Positions 1 through 8,937 of a stretch of 64,000 nucleotides of DNA are shown here, piece after piece (the first letter of the stretch is position 1; every line of letters begins with the position of its first letter). Under the pieces are notes generated by a model. The model had not been told where the DNA came from, made no database searches, and worked only from the letters and a program-made list of their open reading frames with translations. The DNA is from Litoribrevibacter albus (GTDB lineage: Bacteria; Pseudomonadota; Gammaproteobacteria; Pseudomonadales; Litoribrevibacteraceae): positions 62,001-126,000 of the forward strand of contig NZ_BSNM01000011.1 in NCBI RefSeq assembly GCF_030159995.1, in the 5' to 3' direction. A program made the translations under genes and the position numbers.

Positions 1-83
1 CACATTAGACCTAATCACGGCTAACTACAGAATTATTTATAATCTACAAAAGTACTTATAATCTACAGAAACTTACAGGATGA

Positions 84-593
84 TCAGAGGTTATGTCGTT
101 CTCGATATCGAACGGCTCGGCGCATGGCTTGTTCAACCTGATCTTCGGTCATTTGATCTTCAAGTACCAGCATAGCGGTTCGGGCTTCATTGACACCCAG
201 GTAAGACGCCAAGTTGTAATGCATGTGCGCTTCTACCAAGCTTCGCACACTGCCTCTACCTGTTGCATACATCTGCCCTAACCTGAAATGCGCCATTCCA
301 TAGCCCAACTCAGCGGACTGGGTATAGTATGTTTCAGCCCGTCGATAGTCCTTCTCTAATCGAAACTTTTCAGCTTCCTTAAACTGCGACTCTCCTACCG
401 GGCCTTTCTTAACCTCATATTGCTTAACAACACCAGGACTGGAACCCGTCAATGGCGCTTTTTCGTAATACACTTTACCAGCATGAGCTATGCCTGAGCC
501 CCAGATCAAAGTGAGTAAAAGCACTCCAAACACTGTATAAAAACAAGACAAGCATAACTTATTAACGTTAGCTAACTTAACTGAATAATTCAC
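84..593 (-). CDS. Sel1-repeat exported protein
   Basis: A 169-residue protein with a hydrophobic N-terminal segment (about residues 15-36) ending in AHA, a good signal-peptidase I site, so it is probably periplasmic. The mature part contains a helix-pair repeat of the Sel1/TPR type at about residues 70-130 (AELGYGMAHFRLGQMYATG, then a second unit beginning near SLVEAHMHYNLAS). Sel1 proteins act as protein-binding scaffolds; no partner can be named. It stands alone and is transcribed away from coxB, so the 253 bases between them hold both promoters. The specific role is unknown; family assignment is fairly secure. Confidence 0.75.
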   Translation of the reverse strand: MNYSVKLANVNKLCLSCFYTVFGVLLLTLIWGSGIAHAGKVYYEKAPLTGSSPGVVKQYEVKKGPVGESQFKEAEKFRLEKDYRRAETYYTQSAELGYGMAHFRLGQMYATGRGSVRSLVEAHMHYNLASYLGVNEARTAMLVLEDQMTEDQVEQAMRRAVRYRERHNL

Positions 594-705
594 ACTAAAT
601 CCTCCAAAGAAAATAAACTAAACCAACAAAAAACAGAATAACTCCTTTAATTTCATAAAGATATTCAAATATCCATTAATCTAAAAAGTTAAATTTTATT
701 GATAT

Positions 706-733
706 TTGTCAATCTTTAACCCCTGTCTATACT
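706..733 (+). promoter_or_regulatory. candidate sigma70 promoter for coxB
   Basis: TTGTCA at 706-711 and TATACT at 728-733 are separated by 16 bases, close to the sigma70 consensus, and lie about 110 bases upstream of coxB on the same strand. The surrounding 600-740 stretch is AT-rich. Prediction by eye only. Confidence 0.45.
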
Positions 734-846
734 GTTTAAAAAATAAGCACAAAAATGTAAATGGACTTTTGGGCTGAATGGGCATGCAGGACAGGCAGCC
801 GCCAGATTCAAGGAAGAGCTGATTAACTGGGATCAGGGAGATACCT

Positions 847-1986
847 ATGCTGTCAGCATTTGTCCGAGTGACGAAACAACTTGCCGTTATTGCCAGTTTA
901 CTTCTTATGTCTTGGGCTGTTCACGCCGAGTGGGAAGTAAATATGCCGAAGGGCATAACCCCAATCAGTGAAACGGTCTATGACCTCCACATGATTATTT
1001 TTTATATCTGTGTGGTGATCGCTGTCATTGTCTTCGGGGGGATGTTCTGGTCGATTATTCACCACCGAAAATCCAAAGGCCATCAACCGGCTAATTTTCA
1101 TGAAAGCACCACTGTCGAGATCATATGGACAGCCATTCCACTCCTGATTTTGGTAGTGATGGCCATTCCTGCGACGCAAGGCGTTTTTGCCATGTACAAC
1201 AGTGATGATTCCGACATTGATATTCAGGTCACCGGGTATCAGTGGAAATGGCGCTATCAATTCATCGGTGAAGACATTGATTACTTTTCTGTCCTCGCCA
1301 CCCCCAGAGACCAAATCAACAACCAAGCAACCAAAGGCGAACACTACTTGTTAGAAGTCGATGAGCCTCTGGTGGTTCCCATTCATAAGAAAATCCGTTT
1401 TCTGCTGACCTCCAACGACGTTATCCATGCCTGGTGGGTCCCTGAACTGGCGGTTAAGAAAGATGCGATTCCTGGCTTCATCAACGAAAGCTGGACTTAC
1501 ATTAAAGAGCCTGGCACCTATCGCGGCCAATGTGCCGAACTTTGCGGCAAAGACCACGGTTTCATGCCTATTGTGGTCAAAGCCGTTGAGGAATCAGAGT
1601 ATCAGGACTGGCTGAATGAGAAGAAAGAACAGCGTCGATTAGAGCTAGCCAAAGCGGCGGCGGAAGCCGAACAAACCTGGGACCTCAACGAGTTGGTTAC
1701 CAAAGGTCAGCAAGTGTATGAGAAGAACTGTCAGGCATGTCACCAGCCAACAGGTGAAGGGTTACCGCCAGTCTTCCCGGCACTTAAAGGCAGCGCCATT
1801 ATCAAAGGCGACATTGCCGAACACATCCGAGTGGTCCTTCATGGCCGAACTGGTACAGCAATGGCCTCTTACGCAGCACAACTTTCAGATTCCGAGATCG
1901 CATCCGTTGTGACCTACGAACGAAATGCCTGGGGCCAGAACAGTGGCGACACGGTACAACCATCCGACGTTGCAGAGCTGCGTTAA
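847..1986 (+). CDS. coxB: cytochrome c oxidase subunit II with fused cytochrome c
   Basis: Subunit II of a haem-copper oxidase, which takes electrons from cytochrome c and passes them through the CuA centre to subunit I. The 379-residue protein has a signal peptide (to about residue 27), two membrane helices (about 50-72 and 92-115), and a periplasmic cupredoxin domain with the CuA ligands H194, C229, C233, H237 and M240. A C-terminal cytochrome c domain carries CQACH at 295-299, which makes this a caa3-type enzyme. The start at 847 is preceded by GGGAG. It is the first gene of the oxidase cluster, 21 bases before coxA. Confidence 0.97.
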   Translation: MLSAFVRVTKQLAVIASLLLMSWAVHAEWEVNMPKGITPISETVYDLHMIIFYICVVIAVIVFGGMFWSIIHHRKSKGHQPANFHESTTVEIIWTAIPLLILVVMAIPATQGVFAMYNSDDSDIDIQVTGYQWKWRYQFIGEDIDYFSVLATPRDQINNQATKGEHYLLEVDEPLVVPIHKKIRFLLTSNDVIHAWWVPELAVKKDAIPGFINESWTYIKEPGTYRGQCAELCGKDHGFMPIVVKAVEESEYQDWLNEKKEQRRLELAKAAAEAEQTWDLNELVTKGQQVYEKNCQACHQPTGEGLPPVFPALKGSAIIKGDIAEHIRVVLHGRTGTAMASYAAQLSDSEIASVVTYERNAWGQNSGDTVQPSDVAELR

Positions 1987-2007
1987 TCCATTCAGGGAGG
2001 AATTGAT

Positions 2008-3597
2008 ATGAGCGATACCATTACCAGCAGCGACACCCTGGATCACCACGAGCCGCATGCCAAAGGGCTCGGCCGATGGTTGTTCACGACTAACCATAAA
2101 GATATTGGCACGCTGTATCTCATCTTCAGTTTTGTCATGCTTTTCATTGGCGGCGGGATGGCCTTTGTCATTCGGGCGGAACTCTTCCAGCCCGGACTGC
2201 AGTTCATTCAACCGGAATTTTTTAATCAGATGACCACCATGCACGGTTTGATCATGGTGTTTGGTGTGGTCATGCCGGCTTTTGTCGGGCTAGCTAACTG
2301 GATGGTGCCATTGATGATCGGGGCACCGGATATGGCTCTGCCCCGGATGAACAACTGGAGCTTCTGGATCATGCCATTTGCTTTCACCATGTTGTTATCC
2401 AGCTTGTTCATGGACGGCGGCGGCCCTAACTTTGGCTGGACCTTCTACGCACCGTTATCCACGACCTACGCACCACCCAGCACGACCTTTTTCATCTTTG
2501 GTGTTCACCTGATGGGGCTGTCCTCCATCATGGGTGCAATCAACATCATTACCACAGTGTTGAACATGCGCGCACCTGGCATGACCTTAATGAAAATGCC
2601 AATGTTTGTCTGGACCTGGTTAATTACCGCTTTCTTATTGATTGCCGTGATGCCGGTTTTGGCAGGCTGCGTCACCATGATGCTGATGGACATTCACTTT
2701 GGCACCAGCTTCTTTAACGCGGCAGGTGGTGGCGATCCGGTGATGTTCCAACACGTGTTCTGGTTCTTTGGTCACCCGGAAGTGTACATCATGATTCTAC
2801 CGGCCTTTGGTGTGGTGTCTCAGATCATTCCGGCGTTCGCACGCAAGAAACTGTTTGGCTACCACTCGATGGTTTATGCCACAGCCTCTATTGCCATCCT
2901 CTCCTTCATTGTTTGGGCACACCACATGTTCACCGTCGGACTCCCGGCCGCTGCTGAACTCTTTTTCATGTATTCCACGATGCTGATTGCCGTCCCTACC
3001 GGCGTGAAGGTCTTTAACTGGGTCTCCACCATGTTCAAAGGGTCCATGACATTCGAAGCGCCCATGCTGTTCTCCGTGGCTTTCGTCGTGCTCTTCACCA
3101 TTGGCGGGCTTTCCGGCTTAATGCTATCGATTGCGCCAGCAGACTTCCAATATCACGATACCTACTTTGTGGTAGCTCACTTTCATTACGTGCTGGTGCC
3201 AGGGGCAATCTTCGGAATCATAGCCGCGACTTATTTCTGGATTCCCAAGTGGTCCGGCTACATGTACAACGAAGGCTTAGCCAAAGTTCATTTCTGGTTG
3301 TCGTTCATTGGCTTGAATCTTACCTTCTTCCCGATGCATTTCCTCGGCTTAGCGGGTATGCCAAGACGTATCCCGGACTATGCGTTGCAATTTGCTGATT
3401 TCAATATGATTACCAGCTTAGGTGCATTTCTGTTTGGCACCACGCAGCTGCTATTCCTCTACATTGTGATTCAGTGTGCACGAGGCAAAGGCGAGCCGGC
3501 ACCGCAAAAACCGTGGGAAGGTGCCGAAGGTCTGGAGTGGACAGTGCCATCGCCAGCCCCTTTGCATACCTTTGAGCAACCACCGAAGGTTGATTAA
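2008..3597 (+). CDS. coxA: cytochrome c oxidase subunit I
   Basis: Catalytic subunit of the proton-pumping oxidase, reducing oxygen to water at the haem a3-CuB site in the inner membrane. At 529 residues it is full length with about twelve membrane helices. Visible ligands are H79 (haem a), H256 and the cross-linked Y260 in HPEVY, H305 and H306 (CuB), H391 (haem a3) and H393 (haem a) in VVAHFHYVL. A strong AGGGAGG precedes the start. It is followed two bases later by ctaG, consistent with co-translation of the assembly factor. Confidence 0.98.
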   Translation: MSDTITSSDTLDHHEPHAKGLGRWLFTTNHKDIGTLYLIFSFVMLFIGGGMAFVIRAELFQPGLQFIQPEFFNQMTTMHGLIMVFGVVMPAFVGLANWMVPLMIGAPDMALPRMNNWSFWIMPFAFTMLLSSLFMDGGGPNFGWTFYAPLSTTYAPPSTTFFIFGVHLMGLSSIMGAINIITTVLNMRAPGMTLMKMPMFVWTWLITAFLLIAVMPVLAGCVTMMLMDIHFGTSFFNAAGGGDPVMFQHVFWFFGHPEVYIMILPAFGVVSQIIPAFARKKLFGYHSMVYATASIAILSFIVWAHHMFTVGLPAAAELFFMYSTMLIAVPTGVKVFNWVSTMFKGSMTFEAPMLFSVAFVVLFTIGGLSGLMLSIAPADFQYHDTYFVVAHFHYVLVPGAIFGIIAATYFWIPKWSGYMYNEGLAKVHFWLSFIGLNLTFFPMHFLGLAGMPRRIPDYALQFADFNMITSLGAFLFGTTQLLFLYIVIQCARGKGEPAPQKPWEGAEGLEWTVPSPAPLHTFEQPPKVD

Positions 3598-3599
3598 CC

Positions 3600-4277
3600 A
3601 TGAACAAAAATACAGAACAACCGCAAACCACCCAGGTGAAGCACTTACCAGCCAAGCTGGTTGGTGCGGCGGTTTTGATGTTTGGGTTTGGGTTTGCGTT
3701 AGTCCCGCTCTATGACGTTTTCTGTGATATTACCGGCATAAACGGTAAAGGGTTTGAACGAAAAACGGCTACTGCTACGGAGGATATACCTCCCTCCGTA
3801 AAACAATCAGCCACAATCAAAGCACCACAACAAGAGACGCCAGCAAGAAGTATCCAGGTACAGTTCATTGCCCAACCGCAATCCGGTTTCTCAGGCGACT
3901 TCTATCCTAAGTCAGTGACGATGAGTACCAAGGTCAATCAAGCCGTTACCACGGCCTACATTGCCCGAAACGCCACCGACAAAGAATTATTTTTGCAGGC
4001 AATTCCCAGCATTTCCCCTGCAGAAGCCGCTATCTATGTCACCAAGATGGAATGTTTTTGTTTTCAACAGCAAACATTGGCAGCCGGACAACAACGGGAA
4101 ATGGGACTGACCTTTTCCGTTTCAGATGAATTACCTGAACACATTCATAAAGTCACTTTTTCATATTCTTTGTATCCAGTGGAAACAGATGCAAAGAATC
4201 AACAAGCACACGTCGCTTCAGACACCCCTGATGCAAAAGACATGATTACGGGAGGCAACCATGAGCCAAACACCTAA
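3600..4277 (+). CDS. ctaG: cytochrome oxidase copper-assembly protein CtaG/Cox11
   Basis: Membrane-anchored copper chaperone that delivers Cu to the CuB site of subunit I. The 225-residue protein has one N-terminal membrane helix (about 19-37) and a periplasmic immunoglobulin-like domain with the family copper motif ECFCFQQQ. A low-complexity linker rich in T, P and Q (about 55-80) separates the two parts. It overlaps the start of coxC by 17 bases, so the two are probably translationally coupled. No sco gene is present in this cluster, so CuA maturation must be served from elsewhere. Confidence 0.95.
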   Translation: MNKNTEQPQTTQVKHLPAKLVGAAVLMFGFGFALVPLYDVFCDITGINGKGFERKTATATEDIPPSVKQSATIKAPQQETPARSIQVQFIAQPQSGFSGDFYPKSVTMSTKVNQAVTTAYIARNATDKELFLQAIPSISPAEAAIYVTKMECFCFQQQTLAAGQQREMGLTFSVSDELPEHIHKVTFSYSLYPVETDAKNQQAHVASDTPDAKDMITGGNHEPNT

Positions 4278-5166
4278 TCCAACGCATCCGCCCCATTACT
4301 ATGTGCCCCATCAGAGTAAATGGCCCATCATCGCCACCGTCGCTGTCTTTTCATTGCTCTTCGGTCTGGCATCCATTCTGCACAATTCTCAAGTCGGCGG
4401 GATGAGTTCCATACCCAGCTGGATTATGCTGACCGGCCTTGGCTTAACCGTCTACATGATTTACGGATGGTTCTCGAACGTAATTCAGGAAAGCCGACAA
4501 GGTTTGTATTCATTACAACTGGATCGCTCCTTCCGATTTGGTATGGCATGGTTTATTTTCTCTGAAGTAATGTTCTTTGCCGCCTTTTTCGGTGCCCTCT
4601 TCTACGCACGCGTACTGGCTGTTCCCTGGCTCGGTGGCGAAGGAGAAAAAGGCATTAGCAATCAACTATGGGAAGGCTTCAGCGCTCATTGGCCATTACT
4701 GTCCAACCCTGATCCGGAACTCTTTCCTGGGCCAAGTGGCACCATTCCAGCGTGGCAAATTCCCTTTCTGAATACGGTCATTCTGGTGACATCCAGTTTT
4801 ACGGTTACGTTGGCACACCATGCATTGAAAGAAAACAAACGCACGCGCTGTGCCCAATGGTTAGCACTCACTGTCGCCCTAGGTGTCATTTTCCTTAGCT
4901 TTCAGCTGTATGAGTATCGTCATGCCTACCATGAGCTACAGTTAACATTGTCCTCAGGGATTTATGGTTCTACCTTCTTCATGCTGACAGGATTTCACGG
5001 CGCCCATGTCACTATTGGCACCATTATGTTGACGGTAGTTCTGATTCGAATTCTGAAAGGTCACTTTACCAAAGAGAAGCATTTCGGCTTTGAAGCCTCC
5101 GCTTGGTATTGGCATTTTGTAGACGTGGTATGGCTGTTGTTATTTACCTTCGTGTATGTGCTTTAG
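4261..5166 (+). CDS. coxC: cytochrome c oxidase subunit III
   Basis: Third core subunit, a membrane protein that stabilises subunit I and its proton uptake. The 301-residue sequence has the expected set of helices, a pre-helical HYYVP opening, the FRFGMAWFIFSEVMFF helix and the HFVDVVWLLLFTFVYV C-terminus typical of the family. The start at 4261 lies inside the end of ctaG and is preceded by GGGAGG. The loop between helices II and III (about residues 125-165) is the usual long loop of proteobacterial subunit III. Confidence 0.96.
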   Translation: MSQTPNPTHPPHYYVPHQSKWPIIATVAVFSLLFGLASILHNSQVGGMSSIPSWIMLTGLGLTVYMIYGWFSNVIQESRQGLYSLQLDRSFRFGMAWFIFSEVMFFAAFFGALFYARVLAVPWLGGEGEKGISNQLWEGFSAHWPLLSNPDPELFPGPSGTIPAWQIPFLNTVILVTSSFTVTLAHHALKENKRTRCAQWLALTVALGVIFLSFQLYEYRHAYHELQLTLSSGIYGSTFFMLTGFHGAHVTIGTIMLTVVLIRILKGHFTKEKHFGFEASAWYWHFVDVVWLLLFTFVYVL

Positions 5167-5197
5167 ACGATGAGCGCTGAGCAACACTCGCTGAATA

Positions 5198-5239
5198 ATG
5201 CACTTTGAACCATGCACTTTGAACAATGCGCTCTGAACA
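5198..5239 (+). repeat. 14-bp tandem repeat, three copies
   Basis: Three head-to-tail copies of ATGCACTTTGAACM begin at 5198, 5212 and 5226; the third has two changes (ATGCGCTCTGAACA). It lies in the gap after the coxC stop codon. Probably made by replication slippage; no coding frame is supported. Confidence 0.8.
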
Positions 5240-5284
5240 GCGTGAACAGATAAACGAAGCTATAACTGAAATGAAACCACCGGA

Positions 5285-5482
5285 TCACCAATGATGACCG
5301 GTTTGATATCCAAGATAGAGGAAGATAAGCAACAAGGTAATCGCACTTAACAGTACTCGAAGGGCCAGCCCTTTGAGTACTTTATTCCCTGGCTGAGGGT
5401 GGCGAATTAAATGCCAAAAGGACCAGAAGAGACTGATCACAACAGCAAGGAGCATAACAACAATAATGAATTTGAAGATCAT
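5285..5482 (-). CDS. DUF2909 two-helix membrane protein
   Basis: A 65-residue protein with two predicted membrane helices (about 5-22 and 40-60) joined by a short basic loop (WHLIRHPQPGNK). This matches the small DUF2909/twin-helix proteins found between coxC and surf1 in pseudomonads and relatives, where they lie opposite to the oxidase genes as here. Its function is unknown; location suggests a role with the oxidase or its assembly. Its start codon overlaps the assigned start of surf1 head to head by 17 bases. Confidence 0.75.
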   Translation of the reverse strand: MIFKFIIVVMLLAVVISLFWSFWHLIRHPQPGNKVLKGLALRVLLSAITLLLIFLYLGYQTGHHW

Positions 5483-6251
5483 AGATTCCGACTCCGTTCG
5501 TACTCAAGAACACCCTGAGCGCACTGACGTTGAAAAGCGCGGCCTGTTATTTGAGTGTAATGCTTTTGGCCATATTTGGCATCTTAGAGTGATCCCGGCA
5601 TTCTGGTGCATCATGTCGATCATCATCGCCCTGGCAATTTCTCTTGGCTTCTGGCAACTGGATCGCATGAAACAAAAAGAATCTCAGATCGAAGAAAAGC
5701 AATCTCATACAACACCGCTCAATATCACGGGTCACTTTATTGGCCCCCGACTGTATCTCGATAATAAGACCTACCTGGGGAAAGTGGGCTATGAAGTCAT
5801 CGACGTCTTTGAAACCAAAGAATCAGCAAATCGCACCACACTACGGCTGATCAATAGAGGTTGGATCGCTGCAACAGCCGACCGTCACGAACTGCCAGAC
5901 ATCCCCAAGCCAACGTCGTCCAAGATCCAACTTGAAGTTTTCCCTGATACTTGGTCAACCCGAATTCCAACGGCAAACATCGAGCACATTTTGCCGTCCG
6001 TGTATCGCATCCAGGCATTAAACCCCGAGGTGCAAGAAACACTGGCATTACCGAGACAATACTTTCGTGCCACATCAGGCAATGGCGTATTAACCACCGA
6101 GCATTGGCAAGATCAAAACAATCAATTGGAAATGAGCCCAAGACGCCACCTGGGTTATGCCATGCAATGGTTTTCCGTGGCGATTGTCGCCTTTGTCATC
6201 TTACTCAGCAGTTCTATCACGATATCGAGTCAACATCCGCCAAAACAATAA
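5466..6251 (+). CDS. SURF1-family oxidase assembly protein
   Basis: SURF1 proteins help insert haem a into subunit I. The 261-residue protein has a first membrane helix (about 44-63) followed by the family signature LGFWQLDRMKQKE, the NITGHF segment, LINRGWIA, and a C-terminal helix preceded by HLGYAMQWF. The first 40 residues are longer than in most relatives, and the start at 5466 lies inside the divergently transcribed DUF2909 gene. A start further down, nearer residue 50, is possible, although the frame is open throughout. It is followed by an unnamed oxidase-cluster protein. Confidence 0.9.
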   Translation: MNLKIIDSDSVRTQEHPERTDVEKRGLLFECNAFGHIWHLRVIPAFWCIMSIIIALAISLGFWQLDRMKQKESQIEEKQSHTTPLNITGHFIGPRLYLDNKTYLGKVGYEVIDVFETKESANRTTLRLINRGWIAATADRHELPDIPKPTSSKIQLEVFPDTWSTRIPTANIEHILPSVYRIQALNPEVQETLALPRQYFRATSGNGVLTTEHWQDQNNQLEMSPRRHLGYAMQWFSVAIVAFVILLSSSITISSQHPPKQ

Positions 6252-6316
6252 CAACGTGTTAATACAAGCGAATTAATAACAACAATTACATAACAAGGAA
6301 ATGCAAGGAGAACACA

Positions 6317-6856
6317 ATGACAATTGAGAGAACCAAGTGGTCTTCCTGGTTAACCTTAGTCACTATTTTTAGTTGCGCGTTAGTGCCTTTGCTCTCGGCG
6401 TTTGTGCTGTTTTTTTGGCCGCCCGACTCTTTTTCGCTGGAGACCACCCATCATGGTCAGCTCATCACACCGCCACTGCCGGTAAATGCCAAGCAACCTC
6501 TTCAACATCCGGAAAACCAGAATAGGGTATCTGAACAAAGCTCTTGGCAACTCGTTCAAATAGACATTAAAGCCGAATGTAAAAACAATCCTAATACGCC
6601 CCCTGTTTCAGCATCACCGACATCGATGCAACATGAGAACGAACAAATCATTAAAGCACTTGGGCGAGAATCTCACCGCGTCACTTCGGGTTACCTCTGT
6701 CTCCCGGCCTCCCCTTTGCAAGCCGTTCAGGCAACCGAAATGACAGGCATTGTCGATCCAAACCATCAACTGATCATGGTATATGACTCATCTTCCGATC
6801 AACGAGCCATCTATCAAGATCTCAAACGACTACTGAAATACAGCAAGTTAGGCTAA
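6317..6856 (+). CDS. conserved oxidase-cluster membrane protein
   Basis: An unnamed 179-residue protein with one N-terminal membrane helix (about 13-33) and an otherwise soluble, probably periplasmic tail. The start follows CAAGGAG. It sits between surf1 and ctaA, a position occupied by a poorly conserved protein of similar size and topology in other gammaproteobacterial oxidase clusters. I recognise no catalytic motif. Two cysteines (in AECKNN and YLCLPA, residues about 95 and 130) are notable in a protein facing the periplasm and could hold copper or a disulfide, but that is speculation. It is 12 bases before ctaA. Confidence 0.7.
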   Translation: MTIERTKWSSWLTLVTIFSCALVPLLSAFVLFFWPPDSFSLETTHHGQLITPPLPVNAKQPLQHPENQNRVSEQSSWQLVQIDIKAECKNNPNTPPVSASPTSMQHENEQIIKALGRESHRVTSGYLCLPASPLQAVQATEMTGIVDPNHQLIMVYDSSSDQRAIYQDLKRLLKYSKLG

Positions 6857-6868
6857 GGAGGCGCTTAC

Positions 6869-7987
6869 ATGATTCGATTAACTAACATTGCCTTAGTCCT
6901 GGTTTTCATAGTCATCGGACTCGGCGCACTGACTCGATTATTGGACGCAGGCCTCGGCTGCCCTGACTGGCCTGGATGTTACGGCTTTCTGACCCCGCCC
7001 AATCATTCCGAGCACATAGAAATTGCAGAATCCTTGTACCCGGAAACGCCAGTAGTACGCCATCAAGCCTGGATGGAAATGGTACATCGTTATGCAGCAG
7101 GCAGTTTGGGGCTGATTATTTTCACACTGACCTGGCTTGGATATCGCTCAAAAAAACCTTCCATTCCCAGGGTGCGATTCATCACCACAGCACTCAGCCT
7201 CATCGTGATTCTTCAGGCGGCCTTTGGCATGTGGACAGTAACCTTAAAACTGTGGCCGCCGGTAGTCACCTTGCACTTGCTCGGTGGTTTCATGACCTTT
7301 GGCTTACTGATTTGGTTAAGGTTAACCTTGATTCCCTCGCGATCCACTAACGTCCCAGAAACATCAAGTACATCTAAAATTCCTACCAAGCCCCCACTCA
7401 AACGACTGCACACATTCGGTCTATTGGTGTTTATCGTGTTGGTTGCTCAGATCTCTCTGGGTGCCTGGACGAGCAGTAATTATGCAGGACTGGCCTGCCC
7501 GGACTTTCCAACCTGCCAGAATCAATGGCTGGAACACACCTCGTTAGAGAAAGCCTTCAGTATTCCCACATACGATGACCTCTCGTTTTTGCACGGACGT
7601 ACCGATGCTCAAACCCGAGTGTCCATTCAAGTGTTCCATCGAATCGGTGCCATGATCACCACAGTGTTGCTGAGCGTATTCTTAATCCTATTAATGCGAA
7701 GCCAACACTCCTTACGAAAGCCTTTGACCCTGGCTGTTGCCTCACTGCTAGGTCTACAAATCGGTCTCGGAATTTTATCGGCAGTATGGCTGTTACCTTT
7801 GCCTATTGCCTTGGCACATAACCTGGTAGCAGCGTTACTGTTCGGGTCGTTTATTACGACGCTTCATTTTGTCATTCAGGTACCGATTACAGTTGAAGAC
7901 CCTCTCAAATCAAGTCATTCAACCACATCATCAATTGGAAAGAGTCAGGAGGTTGTAGATGGCAACGCTATCCCAAGTAACTCCTAG
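6869..7987 (+). CDS. ctaA: haem A synthase (COX15/CtaA)
   Basis: Oxidises the C8 methyl of haem O to a formyl group to give haem A for the oxidase. The 372-residue protein has eight membrane helices in two four-helix halves. Family marks include GALTRLLDAGLGCPDWPGCYGF near the start, the first-half histidines in VVRHQAWMEMVHRYAAG and VVTLHLLGG, and a second-half repeat with GLACPDFPTCQ, VFHRIGA and LAHNLVAA. The start has a good AAGGAGG. Its end overlaps ctaB by 29 bases. Confidence 0.95.
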   Translation: MIRLTNIALVLVFIVIGLGALTRLLDAGLGCPDWPGCYGFLTPPNHSEHIEIAESLYPETPVVRHQAWMEMVHRYAAGSLGLIIFTLTWLGYRSKKPSIPRVRFITTALSLIVILQAAFGMWTVTLKLWPPVVTLHLLGGFMTFGLLIWLRLTLIPSRSTNVPETSSTSKIPTKPPLKRLHTFGLLVFIVLVAQISLGAWTSSNYAGLACPDFPTCQNQWLEHTSLEKAFSIPTYDDLSFLHGRTDAQTRVSIQVFHRIGAMITTVLLSVFLILLMRSQHSLRKPLTLAVASLLGLQIGLGILSAVWLLPLPIALAHNLVAALLFGSFITTLHFVIQVPITVEDPLKSSHSTTSSIGKSQEVVDGNAIPSNS

Positions 7988-8870
7988 GAACATAGCCCTT
8001 ATTGCTCCTCAGTATTTGGAGCTGTGTAAACCGAAAGTAGTGTTCGTCATGCTCATTACCGCATGGGTAGGAATGTTGCTGGCTTTGCCGGGAATCCCAA
8101 CCTTCCATCAAGTGGGTCAAATGATTCTGGCATCGGTTGGCATCAGTTTGTGCGCGGCATCCTCTGCCGTCGTCAATCACGTTGTGGATAAGTGGCGGGA
8201 CCAAAAAATGCAACGCACCCAACGTCGGCCAGTAGCTCAAGGTCAGATCGCCAGCAAACAGGCATTACTGTTTGCGTCGGCGTTACTCATTATTGGCAGC
8301 GGATGTTTACTGCAAGTGAATCTACTCTGCTTGTATCTCACGCTATTCGCGACGTTAGGCTACGCCGTATTGTATACCTTGGTATTAAAGCCCATAACGC
8401 CTCAGAACATTACCATCGGCGGGATTGCTGGCGCGCTTCCACCACTATTAGGTTGGACAGCCATTTCGCCGAACATCTCTGCCCATGCACTCTTGCTTGT
8501 TTTAATCATCTTTGCCTGGACACCCCCTCACTTCTGGGCATTGGCACTGTATCGGGTGAAGGATTATCAAAAAGCGGAAGTCCCTATGTTACCCGTGACT
8601 CACGGCCAAGCATTTACTCGCTTACACATTCTGCTCTACTCCGTGCTACTGGTGATTGTGACCGCTTTACCGTGGCTGAGCCAATTCTCTTCCTGGTTGT
8701 ATTTAGTCTCAGTTAGCTACCTCAACATAAAATTCATGAGCTTGGCTTGGCGCTTATACAAAGAAAAGTCCATGACCTTAGCGCAGAAACTCTTTAAGTA
8801 TTCCATCGTCTATTTACTTGGGCTGTTCCTGGCAATACTGCTGGATCGAATTCTATTTTTTTGGCTCTAG
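7959..8870 (+). CDS. ctaB: protohaem IX farnesyltransferase (haem O synthase)
   Basis: Integral membrane prenyltransferase that adds farnesyl to haem B, giving haem O, the substrate of CtaA. The 303-residue protein has the UbiA-type metal-diphosphate motif NHVVDKWRDQKMQRTQRRP (about residues 69-87) and the second aspartate-rich site near RVKDYQKAEVPMLPV. The start at 7959 is preceded by AGGAGG within the end of ctaA. It closes the oxidase cluster; the sco gene that often follows in relatives is absent. Confidence 0.95.
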   Translation: MATLSQVTPRNIALIAPQYLELCKPKVVFVMLITAWVGMLLALPGIPTFHQVGQMILASVGISLCAASSAVVNHVVDKWRDQKMQRTQRRPVAQGQIASKQALLFASALLIIGSGCLLQVNLLCLYLTLFATLGYAVLYTLVLKPITPQNITIGGIAGALPPLLGWTAISPNISAHALLLVLIIFAWTPPHFWALALYRVKDYQKAEVPMLPVTHGQAFTRLHILLYSVLLVIVTALPWLSQFSSWLYLVSVSYLNIKFMSLAWRLYKEKSMTLAQKLFKYSIVYLLGLFLAILLDRILFFWL

Positions 8871-8937
8871 ATAGCTGACCTATAAGGTTGGCTAAGCTAG
8901 ACTTGGTAGTGAATTTGATCTCGTCAGGAAGACCTCA

